Made by a program: the position numbers and the translations under genes. 64,000 nucleotides of DNA from Dacryopinax spathularia. Taxonomy: Eukaryota; Basidiomycota; Dacrymycetes; Dacrymycetales; Dacrymycetaceae. The stretch's first letter is position 1, and each line of letters opens with the position of its first letter. Positions 1 to 12,167 of this stretch are shown here, one piece after another. Under the pieces are notes generated by a model. The model saw only the letters and a program-made list of their open reading frames with translations. It had not been told where the DNA came from and searched no databases. Location: the NCBI GenBank assembly GCA_037974965.1, contig JBBPFI010000007.1, forward strand, positions 1,550,001 to 1,614,000. The letters run 5' to 3'.

Positions 1-1823
1 GGAGAGTCCCATGTTACTCGAAGTGCCAAGGGTGTAGAAGGAGCGGGTGTCGCCCGCACGGGGGATGACGCAATTTGCGACAAGTCGATAATTTCTTCCA
101 GGGGAACTGATTGAGTTTGTATGTCCGAGGCGAAAAGGAAATCCAAATCGTGCAGAGGTGGTGTAGTCCAGTCCATGACGCCGGACGAGGAGGGGAGGCC
201 TGAGGGCGAATGAAGGGAGGCCACGGTGGTCTCGCGGGGGATGGCCTGAAGCGAGCGCGATATGAGCCGAAAATGGTACGTCTGCCCTCACAAAAGCACC
301 ACTTACTGATGTAGACGAACGGAGCGCGGATGGGGTGGGCGCAGCCTCAAGGGGACGTTGAGGAGTTTGGTGGTTCTGAAAGGTCGTATCGGACAGCGAG
401 GCCGTTTGGGTGCGCGTTACGCTCGACGCCAGGAGAGGAACCTCTTGGCTCGAAGGGCCATGCGGTGGTGGCACGCTTGACGGCGAGGGATACGCTGCGT
501 TAAGGAACGAAGGTGGGGAAGGTGCCATGTCGCTGGAGCCGGTGGGTATACGTGCCAGGTAGGAGATCTGAGTGGACGACATGCCATGAGACGCGGGCTC
601 TGGTATGGCAATTGTAGCAAGCTGTTGGACAGTTTGGAGAGCCGACAAGCGAATGTCACCGACAGTTGCGCTGGATGGGTCGAAGAGGGTTGTAGTTGCA
701 GTTGCTACGGTATTAGGGTGGCTCTGAAGTGGGTATGGCGTCTCCACCGCGACCAAACATCCATCACCTAAGCAGCGAGCCGGGTTGTGAATAATTGTAG
801 GATGCTGATGTGAGACATGTTGAAGTACGTAGGAAGCGAAGCAGCGATGGTACCCGTGCGACTCGTTGGGGACCGGTCCTATGATCGAAGCATACCGGGG
901 TGCTGAAGAAGGACGATGTAAGACCATTTTAGTACAGAAGACCAAAAGTCGGGCTCACCAATAAATATGGCAAGACGCGTACAAAAGAGGTCTCCTTCGT
1001 CGAGCCAGATTGCATAATGCCTGTTGAGTTGGGAACACAGGGGTAGTGCGGGATCGATAACCAGTGCTTTGTAAGGTCCAGGGCCAGTCGCCGCACTGCC
1101 CATTGTAGTCGGTTTAACAAAATCGTACAACCTTAGAGCCCAGGAATCGGATATCGCAGCGCTCGTGCCTGCGGCCTCGTTGTCGAGACGTTGAGGAAGG
1201 CGAAGTCGGTTAGCCTGAAGCCGGGATACAATTTGAAGGGTGAACTCCTCCACCGTAGAGCGCATGTTCAGTTCCAACTGATGCAAGAGATGATGTTGCA
1301 GGAGTGCTTGTCGCAGCTGAAGGAACTTTTGCCCAGTCACGCCGCGATATCGACATTTCCGACCCACGGGGAACAAGTCGTCACCAGCAAGCTGAAGTGA
1401 AATATTAACAAATGGTGAGCGTGAGTATTGAAGACGCACAGGCGCGGGTAGAACGAAGACGGTGATGTTGCGGATGAGGTTGGCATTGCCAGAAGGGTGA
1501 CCGATGCGTCGCGATACGTCTCGGGCCGCCGCCGATGTGGACGCCTGATGCTGAGAATGCCTCGAGTGTCGCAATCTATCCTCGTTGACGGACGTGTTCT
1601 GGCCGCAACGGTGTCGGGCAATAAACGTGCCCCCAATACGGACATCGGACGCTCCAGCAGTTTGCAGCAAACCAAGTGCATCAGCGGCAGGAAGAATAGG
1701 AGATCTCAGCCGTGGAGCGCGGGGGTGGGAGAAGGCGGGTGCGTCGGGCTGCTCCATGGTAGGCGGAGGCGGAGGAGCGGAATCCGTGGTAGCCGAAGTG
1801 TGCGACGTTAGAGAATCGTACAT
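1..1823 (-). CDS. Unrecognised protein, 3' part off the left edge
   Basis: A minus-strand gene that leaves the window at base 1. The frame is open from about 2291 down to an intron at 958-903 (donor GTGAGC, acceptor CTTCAG, 56 bp). It then continues open in the matching frame from 902 to base 1 with no stop, and that frame agreement is the main evidence that the gene is real. The first ATG I would favour is at 1823, followed by residues MYDSLTSHTS; the frame stays open upstream, so the true start may be earlier. After the intron the protein is rich in Pro, Ser and Thr and looks disordered. The part before it (about 1150-960) has a more globular look, with LVIDPALPLCSQ and YAIWLDEGDL. I recognise no domain and infer no function. 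Confidence 0.5.
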
Positions 1824-3052
1824 GTCACCATGAGAGGACCCTGCGGCGCTAATTAGCAGCGAGGACTTGGCAACGATACTTGGACGGGAATAGGACAGGG
1901 ACGAACCATTATGAACGGCGGGGGTGTGATTTTCATACAGATACCCACAGAACGCGCCCTGCTGCACCCAGTTCTCGCAGACCAGACCAGAGTGCCAAGT
2001 AGTCGCACGCTGCGTGGAGGGCGATTGAGACAAGAGAAGAGAGAAAGTGACATGGAACCAACATTGAAAAAGTACGGACACCGGTTTAGGGCCAGGCCTA
2101 ATCTCACAGGCGCAGGCAAACCTGGATTCCAGTGGGCCGCGAAGGGATGGCCGCAGGGACAGAGACTTCCGAGGCCGAACATTCCCTGGTCGGCAACCTG
2201 CTTCGACCATTAGTCCGTCTACAAGCACAAAAAGGAGGAGCTGACGAAAGAGCCTTGAAAGCGCACGCAGAGTGAAGGGCAAACTTGGCATTGCAAAGGT
2301 AGGAGATTAGGCATGTTGGACTGATCCATTAGGGCCGCTAATTGCGGCCACCGGCACTTGGAAGTTGACTCGATATACCAAGGACAGCTGATGTTGCAAG
2401 GCCGATGATATAATGTAAGGAACGGTACACCAAGCCGGCGTTTTCGCAAAGGGAAGGAGGGTTGGGCTGCAATAACGGTGGAAGGACATGCGTGGACTGA
2501 GCTGCGGCACGCGTCAACATTGAACGTGGTTTCAGAAGCCACAATTGATGTCTCTGAGGACCCGAAAAGCAGGTTGTAGTCATGTAATAGAGGAATTATC
2601 AAAAAAAACGCAGTTTACGAGCAGGACTCCGTACTTCAGGGAAAGATGGGGATGGTTGATTGGATCCGCCTGCTTCTTTCAGACGACCTCAACTCATGAC
2701 GGAGGCAACGGGTGCAGTGCGGTGTTTCAGGTTGAGGAGCAGAAGAAAAGGGGTCTCGCCAGGTGTTATGGGGTTGACGGAGGTGTGAGAATGGTGATTG
2801 CGGTTGTGCGGGTGTTACAGGGACTGAGAGGGTGAGAGGGGGAGTGCGCGGTTGGGCGCGGGTGTTAGGGTCAATAGCTCGGGTGCCGTCGGGGGCATCT
2901 GCTTCCGATCTTGCGACACGCGATTTTTGTCCAGAACTCGCTGTCATAGTGCGTGCGACCCCTACAATCTCCAGTACAGAAGGCTTGGGCATTCCTGCGG
3001 CTAGACTTGTGATATACTCTTTGTCAATACCTGCCGACTTTTACATTACCCC
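1824..3052. other. Intergenic, upstream of the left gene and of MetRS
   Basis: Divergent spacer between the unrecognised minus-strand gene and the methionyl-tRNA synthetase gene. The left gene may begin within it, since its frame is open to 2291 and a short minus-strand frame with several Cys codons lies around 2330-2260. I see no supported gene in 2300-3052, and the MetRS promoter is presumably there. Confidence 0.4.
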
Positions 3053-5566
3053 ATGGCTCAAAATATTAGACAGGCAGATGGCCTCTTGATGCGGAAGTTC
3101 ACCCCGGGCGAGGAAGTGTGAGTGATAGACGACCCTGGGATTGCTCCTGCGCTTGCTGACATGGTCGCGGTGTAGGCTACCTGTTCCCGGAGAGGAGAAC
3201 ATCCTTGTTACGTCCGCCTTGCCTTACTGTAATAACGTTCCACATCTTGGTATGTTGCGCCTTACTCGCGGGTGTACGATGGCTGACCAGGTTCAGGTAA
3301 CATCATCGGGAGTACCCTCAGTGCGGATTGCTTCGCCAGGTACGCGTTGGATATATGAGTCGGAAGGAATACTTGCTGACATCGCTTCTCAGATATTGCC
3401 GTACGTTGAATGCTCTATGAGTATGTGCAATACCAATTCAACAACGCCGCAGGTGCAAGAAATCGTATCACCGCCTATGTTTGCGGAACGGACGAATACG
3501 GAACTGCTACGGAGACGCAAGCGTTAAAGGAAGGCATCACACCAAGGGAGTTGTGCGACAAGTACCATCTGTTGCATAAGGAAGTCTACGACTGGTTTGA
3601 GCTAAGGTACGCTAACGATCTCGGGATCGGTCGAAGAGGGGCTGATCATCTCTTAGTTTCAACCACTTCGGCCGCACTTCAACGCCAGAACACACGGAGT
3701 ACGTCCTGTAGATTGCACCGAGACGCTCAGCCTAACACCCAGTTAGGATCTGTCAATCTATTTACCTCAACCTGTACAAGAACGACCTTCTTCTGAAAGA
3801 AACAAATAAGCAGTTGTACTGTGTGGATGACCAGAAGTGCGTCAATCTACCCTGCAAGAGCAACCGTCTGATGTCATGAAGGTTCCTTGCGGATCGTTTC
3901 GTTGAGGGGACCTGCCCACATTGTGGCTACGAAGATGCCCGAGGAGATCAATGCGATAACTGCACCCGACCGCTCGATCCTATCGAGCTCATCAACCCTC
4001 GATGCAAGATTGACAAGACACACACAGTCACGACCCGTACTTCCGACCATATGTATATCGAGCTTAACAAGCTACAACCGCGTCTAGAAGCCTGGATGAA
4101 GGAGTCATGGAAGAAGGGTAAATGGTCGCCAAATTCCATCATCAACGCCGAGGGACAGATTATCGATGCGCGTCTCAAGCAGGGCTTGAGGCCAAGTCCT
4201 GTGACGCGCGACTTGACATGGGGTGTGCCTGTTCCGACGCCTGAAGGCAAAGATGACGGCATGAAGGGCAAGGTTCTCTGTACGTTCCCATGCTGCGCGG
4301 TATCTTCATGACCTAATGCTTTCATAGATGTTTGGTTCGACGCACCCATTGGATATCCCAGCATTACGAAGACATGGATACATGACAACTGGGAGAAATG
4401 GTGGTTCCATCCTGAACACGTCAAGCTTTATCAGTTCATGGGCAAGGACAATGCGTACTTCCACACTGTTCTGTTCCCGAGCATGGAGCTGGGTGACGGC
4501 CGACCGTGGACCATGCTTCATCACATCTCCACCACCGAGTATCTGAACTATGAGAGTGGCAAGTTCTCTAAATCTAGGGGTGTCGGGGTCTTCGGTCCGG
4601 ACGCAAAGAAGACGGGTATACCACCATCTATCTACCGCTACTACCTCCTTTCCGCGCGCCCGGAGAACGGTGATACTATGTTCTCGTGGGCCGACTTCGT
4701 GAGTGCGTTTGACCTATTGCGCAAATCGTGCCTGATGTCCGTAGATTGCCGCGAACAACAATGTCCTCATCAAGAACTTCGGAAACTTCGTCAACCGTGT
4801 CTTAAAGTTTGTCGCCGGCAAGAACTATGGTGGCGTTCTTCCCGAATCTCAAGATACACCTGGACCATTGTCACCCGAGACGGACGCGGACGCCGCATTC
4901 GTCAAGGACGTCAATAACCTCTTCACCGCATACATCGACGGCATGGACGCGGTTAAGATCCGCCAAGGTCTTGCAATTGCCATGCAGATTTCTGGTCGTG
5001 GCAACCAATACCTCCAAGACTCTGGCCTTGACAACACACTTTTCAACACGAAACCAGAGCGTTGCGCACAAGTCATCCTCAGAGCTGTCAACCTCATCTA
5101 TGCCCTCTCCGCCATCATCCACCCCTTTATGCCTGCAATTACGGACACAATCCTGAAACAGCTCAACGCACCACCGCGAACCATCCCCAAAGAGCTCAGT
5201 ATCGACATCCTCCCTGGGCACCATATTGGCAAACCTGCGCCGTTGTTCAAGCTGATCGAGGAAAGTAAGGCGGACGAATGGCGCGCCATGTTTGGTGGTG
5301 CAAGAGATGCGGTGAAGGCCACTGAGGCTGAAAACCCTGTATCGAAGAGGAAAGCAGCTGCGGCAAAGAAGGCTGCGGTAGTGGCAAAGAGCGATGGGCC
5401 AAAATCTCCGGAGGTCATCGAGCTCGAGGCGAAGCGCGATAAGCAAGCCCAGTTGGTCAGGGATATCAAGGCGGGTAAGGGACCCGAAGGAGTTGAACTA
5501 CAAGATGCCTTGGCGGAGCTCTTGAGGCTGAAGGCGAGCATCGCTGACGCGGAAGTCGCAAAGTAG
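3053..5566 (+). CDS. MES1: Methionyl-tRNA synthetase, cytosolic
   Basis: Charges tRNA-Met with methionine in the cytosol. The spliced frame starts [16 protein letters not shown] at 3053. It carries the class I HIGH-type motif as [10 protein letters not shown], with the G codon split by an intron, followed by [14 protein letters not shown]. Next come [13 protein letters not shown], a zinc knuckle [17 protein letters not shown] near 3915-3965, [14 protein letters not shown], and the KMSKS-type loop [12 protein letters not shown] near 4560. An anticodon-binding helical domain follows. The Lys-rich tail ends in a WHEP-like helix pair (about 5410-5550), which in related enzymes binds tRNA or partner proteins. 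At least six short introns are visible, including one of about 50 bp after YCR and one at about 3837-3881. The gene is convergent with the CHAT gene and looks intact. The family assignment is secure; exact splice sites in the 3300-3700 part are my reading. Confidence 0.95.
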
Positions 5567-5763
5567 ATATAGACGATAATGGGTTGATGTGTACTTCTAG
5601 ATGGGATGCGTAATCAAGCTTGGGTGAAATCATCGTGCCGAGTCTTGGGTGGGGCGCGGCGTTCTCGACGAAGGACCGTTGTCCAAATAAATAGTGCTCT
5701 CATTATTATCCCGATGTAAAGGTATACAACTACAGAATTGACCAACAAAATTCCCTTGAAGTC

Positions 5764-8700
5764 TCAAATTCCGGCATGTACGAATGTTGCCCATCGAAAC
5801 ATGGGTATCCCGTGCGCACGGAATTGCTGAAGAGCATAATGTAAAGCGTACGCAGCCTCTGCAGGATCCGGCATCGCACCGTCCCGTGTGAGATATCCGT
5901 AGAAAAGCGTCGCAAGCAGCGGCCCATCTCTATCCGCCATTGCCCAGCAAGTTCCGAGCGTGCCGCAGAAGCCTGTAGCCCGCATGCCGGCTACCAAGTG
6001 CATATTTTCGTCCGGAACCGTAGATGAATTCTTCATGGTATGGCATGACGAAAGGAATGCGAAGTCAGCTTGCGGTAAATTCAGAGATGAGATCGAGGAG
6101 AGAGTCAGATCTCCGTCCTGCAGGCGAAAGCCGCTGTCGAGCGGGTTGGACGGATCGAAGTAGCCATGACAGCAGCAATGCAGCCACGTATGGGACGGAA
6201 TTTCTTTCAGGAGCCTGGCGAGAGTGACCTCTTTTCCGGAGACGGTGGTGAGTTGCTTGCCCATTGGAGACGCAGCTATAGCTTGCACTTCCTTCTCTGC
6301 GTAGTTGAGGGTGGCAAGCCCTTCAACGCTGCCTGGAGCTACCGCAAGCATGCTGAAGGGCAGATTTGGGTCCCTACGCTGATATCGTTCTCGACCATTG
6401 ATGAGAACAGCCAGCGTGCCAGTATAGGATGGTACAAATAGGTCGCACATGCCAGGCTCTCCCGGTTCAAAAGACGTTGCACAATGAACGGGCAAGAACG
6501 TCATAAAGCCGGTTGGCATCCACCAAATACGCCGAGGTTTGGTTTGGCTCACGGGCCCAAAATGCTCTTGCAGTGCTTCTGCTATCTTGTTGAAGCCTCC
6601 AACCCACAGCTGCCGACATATTCCCCGCAATACTTGCTCCGCCGCGGCAGAGGTCTTAGCATCGACGGTACCCTTGAGCGTTTTCTGCCACATGCATGCC
6701 ATCATTGTTATGACCTCATAGGGCAAATCGGACAAAGGAATGAGTCGAAGAGGTTGAGTAGCCGACACAATCAACGCGTCGGTCCGATATACGCTTGCAT
6801 TGATGATGATGATTGGTCCCTCTGCAGCTGCTTGACGTAGCTTTGAGTACTTCAATGGAAGCAGGAGCCCCTCATGGCCTTCAGTCTTCTGGGCGGCGGC
6901 CAATATCTTGTAGCCTCTTTCTGAGATCAGTCGCCTTCTTTGCGAACGCTCCTCCTCCTCCTCTGGCCGTGCTCGGGGGACTTCCACCTCATAATATGAT
7001 AGTTCCTCGGCGATACCAACGATCTCATCCGCCAAGACCGGGTTCTCCTTCCGCAGCTCGCGAATATCTTTCCGCAATCTCATAACGGACTGCCAGAAGA
7101 CGGATCGACCTTCGTCAAGAAGCTCGACCGCGCGCTCGGGCTGACCGATTGCAATGTGGCTTGCTGCGGCATCACAGGCCAGTTGCCCGACCGAGGAGCG
7201 CAGTCGTTTCAAGTGAAGCCGGGTGTTATGCCCGAGTTGCGGCAGACGCGGTACGAAGGAGCATACGGCATCGGAGTAGAATTTGGCGCATTCAAGCGGA
7301 CGACTTCCTTTGTACGCGGCTTTCGCCCCGGCGAGAGCCGCATCCGCCCGGTCTTTGTAAGTAGCCGTTCTGTCTTCCGAAGCAAGCCTATAATTGCGCA
7401 GCGCAGCCTCCAGATCGTCTTGAGAGCCATTTCGTGTGTAACGTGCTTGCAGGGCGTCTGCCAGTTCGGTCAGATCTGGCGTTCTCTGGATATATGGCCG
7501 ACCCTGATGCAGGTCTATAGCCTCAGTCATATATCGGATGGCATCTTCGATGTATCGTGCTTCTCCACTGGCTTCGTACTGCCGCCGGAGCGTCCTTGCG
7601 TATCGCCGCAGCAGAACATTCCGGTTATGACGTGTATTGACAGCCAACTCCAGAGCCTTCTTGATACAAGCGGTGCTCTTCTCGAGATCTTCCCGACTTC
7701 CCGTGACTTCAAAGCGGGCCACAAGTCGCTCCCCCTGCTCGGATAATGCATACGGCCGAAGGAAATCATGCGTTTCAACGCTGGTTGCTTTCCAGCCGTA
7801 CTCGATCGCATGGTTCAAGTCTTCGATCTGCGCGTTGAACTGGTACCGTTTGCCGTAGGTAAGGCTCAGATATCGGTTGATCTGCCCAAGCCGGTGGCGC
7901 ATGATAATCCCGGACGAACAGCATGCAGCTGCCTCCTCTAGGAAAGAAATAGCGCGGGAGAAGTCCGTGTCGCAGCCTTCTTGCGTATAGCGGAGAGAGT
8001 GGGCAGTGCCGAGATGGTCGAGCACGATCGCCCTCCTGGGCGCATGCTCGGGGACATGGTGCAACGCTTCGTACCCGACCTTGATGCATTCATCCATGAT
8101 TTTCGCTCCACCCGCCAGCTCCGCCAGTTTGAAAAGGGTGCTGCAGAGGGCCACGCACATCATTGCATACGGATAGCCGCGGGCGTCATAGGTAAAGCCG
8201 GCAGTGGCAATTCTCTGGTAGTGAACAGCTTTCTGCAAGCTTTCGAGGGTGCCGTCCATGATGCCCAATGCGCACCAGGTGTTGCCAAGGTTGACGAGCT
8301 CCTGCCGGTCGGCGGCTTGCAGCCACCGGCTCTTCAGCACCCTCGCTGCGAATTCTTCACCCATGTCGACCGCTTCGCGCAGAATGTCTTCCGAGCCGCC
8401 CTGCGAATAGGAGACTCGAAGGGCGAGGCAAAGCTTCATGTATGCTTGAGGAGCTGTGCGCAGACCGGCGCATTGAATGACTGACTCCCGGCCGAGACGG
8501 ATGCATTCATTCAGGTAGTGCGGATTCGATTTGCCCGTGGCGAGGTATAGCAGACGATAGGTCGAACCGAGGGCGGATATCGCCGTGCCTCGCAGTGGGT
8601 CGCCTTGATGTCGTCGCGAAATGATGCCTTCTAGCTCGTCCTTCATCTGCTTGTATTTCCTCTCGGAGGGGAGATTCTGAGCCAGTACGCCTAAGGCGAG

Positions 8701-9165
8701 GGCGTGCCGGAAGAGTATTTCGTCCCTCAAGTCGTCGGGTTGTCCAGGTGTGGAGTGGCATAACTCGAGTGCGTGCTCGTAGAGCGGACGAGCTGCCAGT
8801 AAGCTCGACATCTCCCCATGACCAAGGAATAAGGCATTATGAGCCTGTGCGAGCTGGAACGTTGCTTGCAGTCGAACGGAATTGTCCACGTCGATCGCTT
8901 GTGCGAGCGGCTCAAGCAGATGCCTGGACTCCGCGACGTCCGCCCTATGCCCATCTCGCTCGAATCGCAGTCGTAGCCCCCACGCTCGGAGAACCGTCCA
9001 CACGTGACCAGCGGAGGATGTCGACGGCCTAGCAAGCGCCTCGGAAGCCTCTCGTAAGGCGTAGTCGAGCAGCGCGTCGTTCCCGTACCACTTGTAGGTC
9101 CTCAGAGCCTGAACGATAGGTGCGGAGACCGGGTCATCCCAGGCGGATTGCATCGTTCTGCCCAT
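5764..9165 (-). CDS. TPR-CHAT caspase-like protein, 1133 aa
   Basis: A single long exon. The N-terminal two thirds is helical repeat of the TPR/Sel1 sort typical of fungal CHAT proteins, with many AL-x2-YA and LE-x2-I patterns and recurring EDLE-type helices around residues 300-600. The C-terminal part is a CHAT domain, a clan CD protease related to caspases and separase. His1000 lies in HCCCHGYFDPSNPL and Cys1041 in FAFLSSCHTM, so the catalytic dyad is kept. The usual downstream blocks HLVAGMRATGF, GTCWAMADRDGP and the end motif RWATFVHAG are present. In Agaricomycetes such genes are expanded and mostly uncharacterised; a role in regulated cell death or self/non-self response is a common inference, not shown here. 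The ATG at 9165 is used, with a second at M5. No intron is needed. Confidence 0.9.
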   Translation of the reverse strand: MGRTMQSAWDDPVSAPIVQALRTYKWYGNDALLDYALREASEALARPSTSSAGHVWTVLRAWGLRLRFERDGHRADVAESRHLLEPLAQAIDVDNSVRLQATFQLAQAHNALFLGHGEMSSLLAARPLYEHALELCHSTPGQPDDLRDEILFRHALALGVLAQNLPSERKYKQMKDELEGIISRRHQGDPLRGTAISALGSTYRLLYLATGKSNPHYLNECIRLGRESVIQCAGLRTAPQAYMKLCLALRVSYSQGGSEDILREAVDMGEEFAARVLKSRWLQAADRQELVNLGNTWCALGIMDGTLESLQKAVHYQRIATAGFTYDARGYPYAMMCVALCSTLFKLAELAGGAKIMDECIKVGYEALHHVPEHAPRRAIVLDHLGTAHSLRYTQEGCDTDFSRAISFLEEAAACCSSGIIMRHRLGQINRYLSLTYGKRYQFNAQIEDLNHAIEYGWKATSVETHDFLRPYALSEQGERLVARFEVTGSREDLEKSTACIKKALELAVNTRHNRNVLLRRYARTLRRQYEASGEARYIEDAIRYMTEAIDLHQGRPYIQRTPDLTELADALQARYTRNGSQDDLEAALRNYRLASEDRTATYKDRADAALAGAKAAYKGSRPLECAKFYSDAVCSFVPRLPQLGHNTRLHLKRLRSSVGQLACDAAASHIAIGQPERAVELLDEGRSVFWQSVMRLRKDIRELRKENPVLADEIVGIAEELSYYEVEVPRARPEEEEERSQRRRLISERGYKILAAAQKTEGHEGLLLPLKYSKLRQAAAEGPIIIINASVYRTDALIVSATQPLRLIPLSDLPYEVITMMACMWQKTLKGTVDAKTSAAAEQVLRGICRQLWVGGFNKIAEALQEHFGPVSQTKPRRIWWMPTGFMTFLPVHCATSFEPGEPGMCDLFVPSYTGTLAVLINGRERYQRRDPNLPFSMLAVAPGSVEGLATLNYAEKEVQAIAASPMGKQLTTVSGKEVTLARLLKEIPSHTWLHCCCHGYFDPSNPLDSGFRLQDGDLTLSSISSLNLPQADFAFLSSCHTMKNSSTVPDENMHLVAGMRATGFCGTLGTCWAMADRDGPLLATLFYGYLTRDGAMPDPAEAAYALHYALQQFRAHGIPMFRWATFVHAGI

Positions 9166-12100
9166 ATGCCGATCAATGTCGACGCGCGCGTTATATTTCA
9201 GTACGACTCACCAGGGGCAGATTGGACCCGTAGAGACAGACGCCTGTGCTTCACGTAACGTATGACGAGCGTGGCTTGGCCTATACATACGCTCGGCAAG
9301 GGCGATAGCAGCCGTGAGGCTGTAGCGGTTGCGCGAACGAGGGACTGCGGCCGCTTGGGGGGGACAACAGGCTTCTGCTTCTGGCGTGGTTGTCAGCTCA
9401 GCGTCAGAAGATATGCACGGGTTGATCGTTGCTGACGGTGCAGGCGTGTGGATGGCTGCGCGCCGGTCGAAGCCGGTGAAGATAAATGTCGGTCGAATCC
9501 GCTGAAATGGTCGGTCATGCGATACCGCGCAGCTGCTGACTGGGTGTATTGATGCGCTCCCCGGTCGCTGGAGGGCTGACTGAGTCGGACGTCGCGGGCA
9601 CCGCGGGGTAAGTATATGCTGTTTGGGGCCCCTGACTCACCGCTGTGTCTGCGCGGAACGCGACCCAACGAGTGCTCACAAGGTCGCAAGTCGGTCGATC
9701 AAATATTCCCCTGGTCAGGTATTCAGGTCGACGATGACCACACGGTACATTACGTGACGTTCGGTAATGTTTCTAGCCAAGCCAAGTTGTCAGTTTGTGT
9801 GCCATATGCCTTCTCACACTGTCTGTCAAAGGTGGTCGACGCGGCGCAATGAACAGAAGACGGGAAGCGGACCCTGGCCAGGGTCCGCCTGATGCCGCCG
9901 CGGGGAGAATCGCCGGGTTTGTGGTCCGGGCGCCTGTGAACGGCGCTCGCACGGACTTCGTGGAGGGTAACGGCAGTTCATTCCTATCAACTCGACAGCA
10001 AGCCGCCGGCAAAGGCGAGGAATGATGTACATTCTTAGACAAAGTGACTCTGGCCCACGACACGCCCCATTCAATACCGTCCGCTGCCCATGGCTTCGAC
10101 CCAAATTTCGGTGGGTAACAGGGTGCGTTGCCGAACCCGGCCACTCCGCCCAACCCTCAATGCGGCCGTCCGTATTCCCGGAACAGACTGAATGAGGCAA
10201 GAACACGCGGGGATTACAAGAGCAACCCTTGGCTCGAGTCTATCTGCCCTGAGCCCGATGCGAATTCAGTCGCATATTGCGCTCCTGACCGATGCCTGCT
10301 GACTCCAAGTCCACGCACCCGCGCCGTAAGGAGCCTGAACGAAGATCCTTGACGTCTTCCTCCCTGTTCGCGCTACCCTTTTTCAGCTCGACTTGGCGCA
10401 GCTCGGGACGGCGTACGTTCCCGCCGTCGGAGCGTCGGACGTCTTCTGTTCGTCCGCGGGACAGGAAACGATTCGGACGTATTATTCCAGCCCGATTCGG
10501 AAAGTGTTTACGGCGTCGCCGTCGCCGCAAGTCAAAGAAGACGATTACACATCCGATCCTTGTGCGAAAGGGCGCAAGCCCTGGGGCACGTCGATCGGAC
10601 TCCGGTCGGCATTCGTCGCGTGGAAGAAAGTCTCTCACGACCTCCAGAATTAGGTCTTGCTATCGATACATTAGTAGTGGAGGGAAAACGACACAGTCGT
10701 GCTGACAAAGCATTGGTGAACGCGGAAAAAACACCGACGAAAATAAACTTGATTGTACCCCAGACCGCCGCCTTTTCCCGACTCGCGCCACCTCCGTCAC
10801 GTCCTCCGTCGGCCCCACTCCCGCCCTGCTACCCTTTCTTCTGGGCATTCAGTGAGAGCGTGTTGTTGGACAGGAAATAATCGGGCAACAAGCGGGCGCT
10901 GACAGAGAGATTACGAGCGTCTCCGCGAGGATCGACACCAGCGGTCCGCCGCAAGTGGCGGTCTTTCATCTTTCATCGGGCGTCGGGCTCAAGGCGCAGT
11001 AGTAGCGCGCGACCAGATAGCGACGAGCATAGAGAAGCCGATCTGGAGGTGCGGGGCATAGGGGACTGGAAATGTCCTCCGGCAGGGGAGGACACGCGGG
11101 ACTTTTCCGGCAAGCGCCCGGTTTGGCAAGAGGTAGTAGGGTAGCACCGACGGCCGGAGTCGCTTTCCGAACAAAAACAACTTAACGCCGATCGTTTTTT
11201 TCTTTTTCCGGTGATCCTGCGAGTTTGGGAGGGGGGGTGGATCGAGGGATGCGGAGGGCGGAGGGCGGAGACGTCTCCGGGCGGTCGGAGGACTTTGGGT
11301 GGGTGGACGAAAGGTGATGTTGATGTTGACGTTGACTCGATTTCTTGGGTTGTCTTTCTTTGGGAGTCTGTCTGAAGTCTCAGGGTGTTGTTTTACCACG
11401 AGGGATTGTCGGAGACAGCGATATCGTGATCGGCAGGTACAGTATCGTTTCTGGTGTGCAGCCTGGACTCCAGGGTGCGTTTCGCCGCCCATCAAAAGGG
11501 GCATTATCGGAGACCTCGGCAAGCTGACGTCGTTCTTGTTCAGGGGCCAGTACTCGTGTCTTCAACCTGCCGTAATCTCCGACCCCGGTGGACGGTGGAC
11601 GGTGCGCGTGGATGAGACTTGGAAGTGTCAGTCAGACAGTCAGTAGGCGAGATCTTCACCCGACGAGCCCGCGCTAGGGTTGGCGACGTTCAGCCTTGTC
11701 CGCCCTCTTCGTGCGCTCCGCTCTTCCCCACCGGGGCGTCCTATTCCCGCACGACCACGACCACCTCGTACTCCTCCTTCTCCCGCTCCCGCTCCCCCCG
11801 CTCGACCCGCCAAGCTCGCCGTGCCAAGCGTTGAGCTTGCGGTCGTCGCTATTCCTGTCGCTCGACCGAGAGAGGCAGCCGGTCCTCCTCTCCTGGATTG
11901 CATGATGGCCGGAGCCGGAGGGACACTTCCGCGGTCGTCCCGCACCCGTGCGTCCACCCCGTGCTCAAGACGTGGTCGACCTTGCGGAGGCCGCGAAACC
12001 GCGCCCGCAGAGCGCACTTCCGCCTCTTCTCCTGCCTCTTGGTCCACGTCCTGCGCCGAGAGGGTCGACCGGTAAGAGCCGGACGAGCCTCTGGAGCCTG

Positions 12101-12167
12101 AGCCCGATTTCTGCGGCCGGGAAACGCGGAACTCGGTGGCTGCTGTTTTACGTTCGTTAACGCGCGG
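9166..12167. other. Long GC-rich stretch without a supported gene
   Basis: About 3 kb upstream of the CHAT gene. Open frames exist on both strands, but they are Arg/Pro/Ser-rich, overlap one another antisense and lack convincing splice or domain signals. The stretch 10,240-10,700 is open on both strands and looks like base-composition noise. Around 11,220-11,300 there are G-rich runs, and 11,700-11,830 has pyrimidine-rich runs. An unrecognised gene or non-coding RNA cannot be excluded. Confidence 0.4.

Noticed and set aside
4871-5446. Minus-strand frame of 191 codons
   Set aside because: Antisense to the conserved C-terminal half of methionyl-tRNA synthetase; no features of its own.
9393-9689. 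Minus-strand 98-codon frame upstream of the CHAT gene as a missing first exon
   Set aside because: No donor/acceptor pair joins it to the CHAT frame, and the ATG at 9165 already gives a plausible N-terminus.
10240-10705. Overlapping open frames on both strands, about 130 codons each
   Set aside because: Arg/Pro/Ser-rich on both strands, no splice context or family; explained by GC-rich composition.
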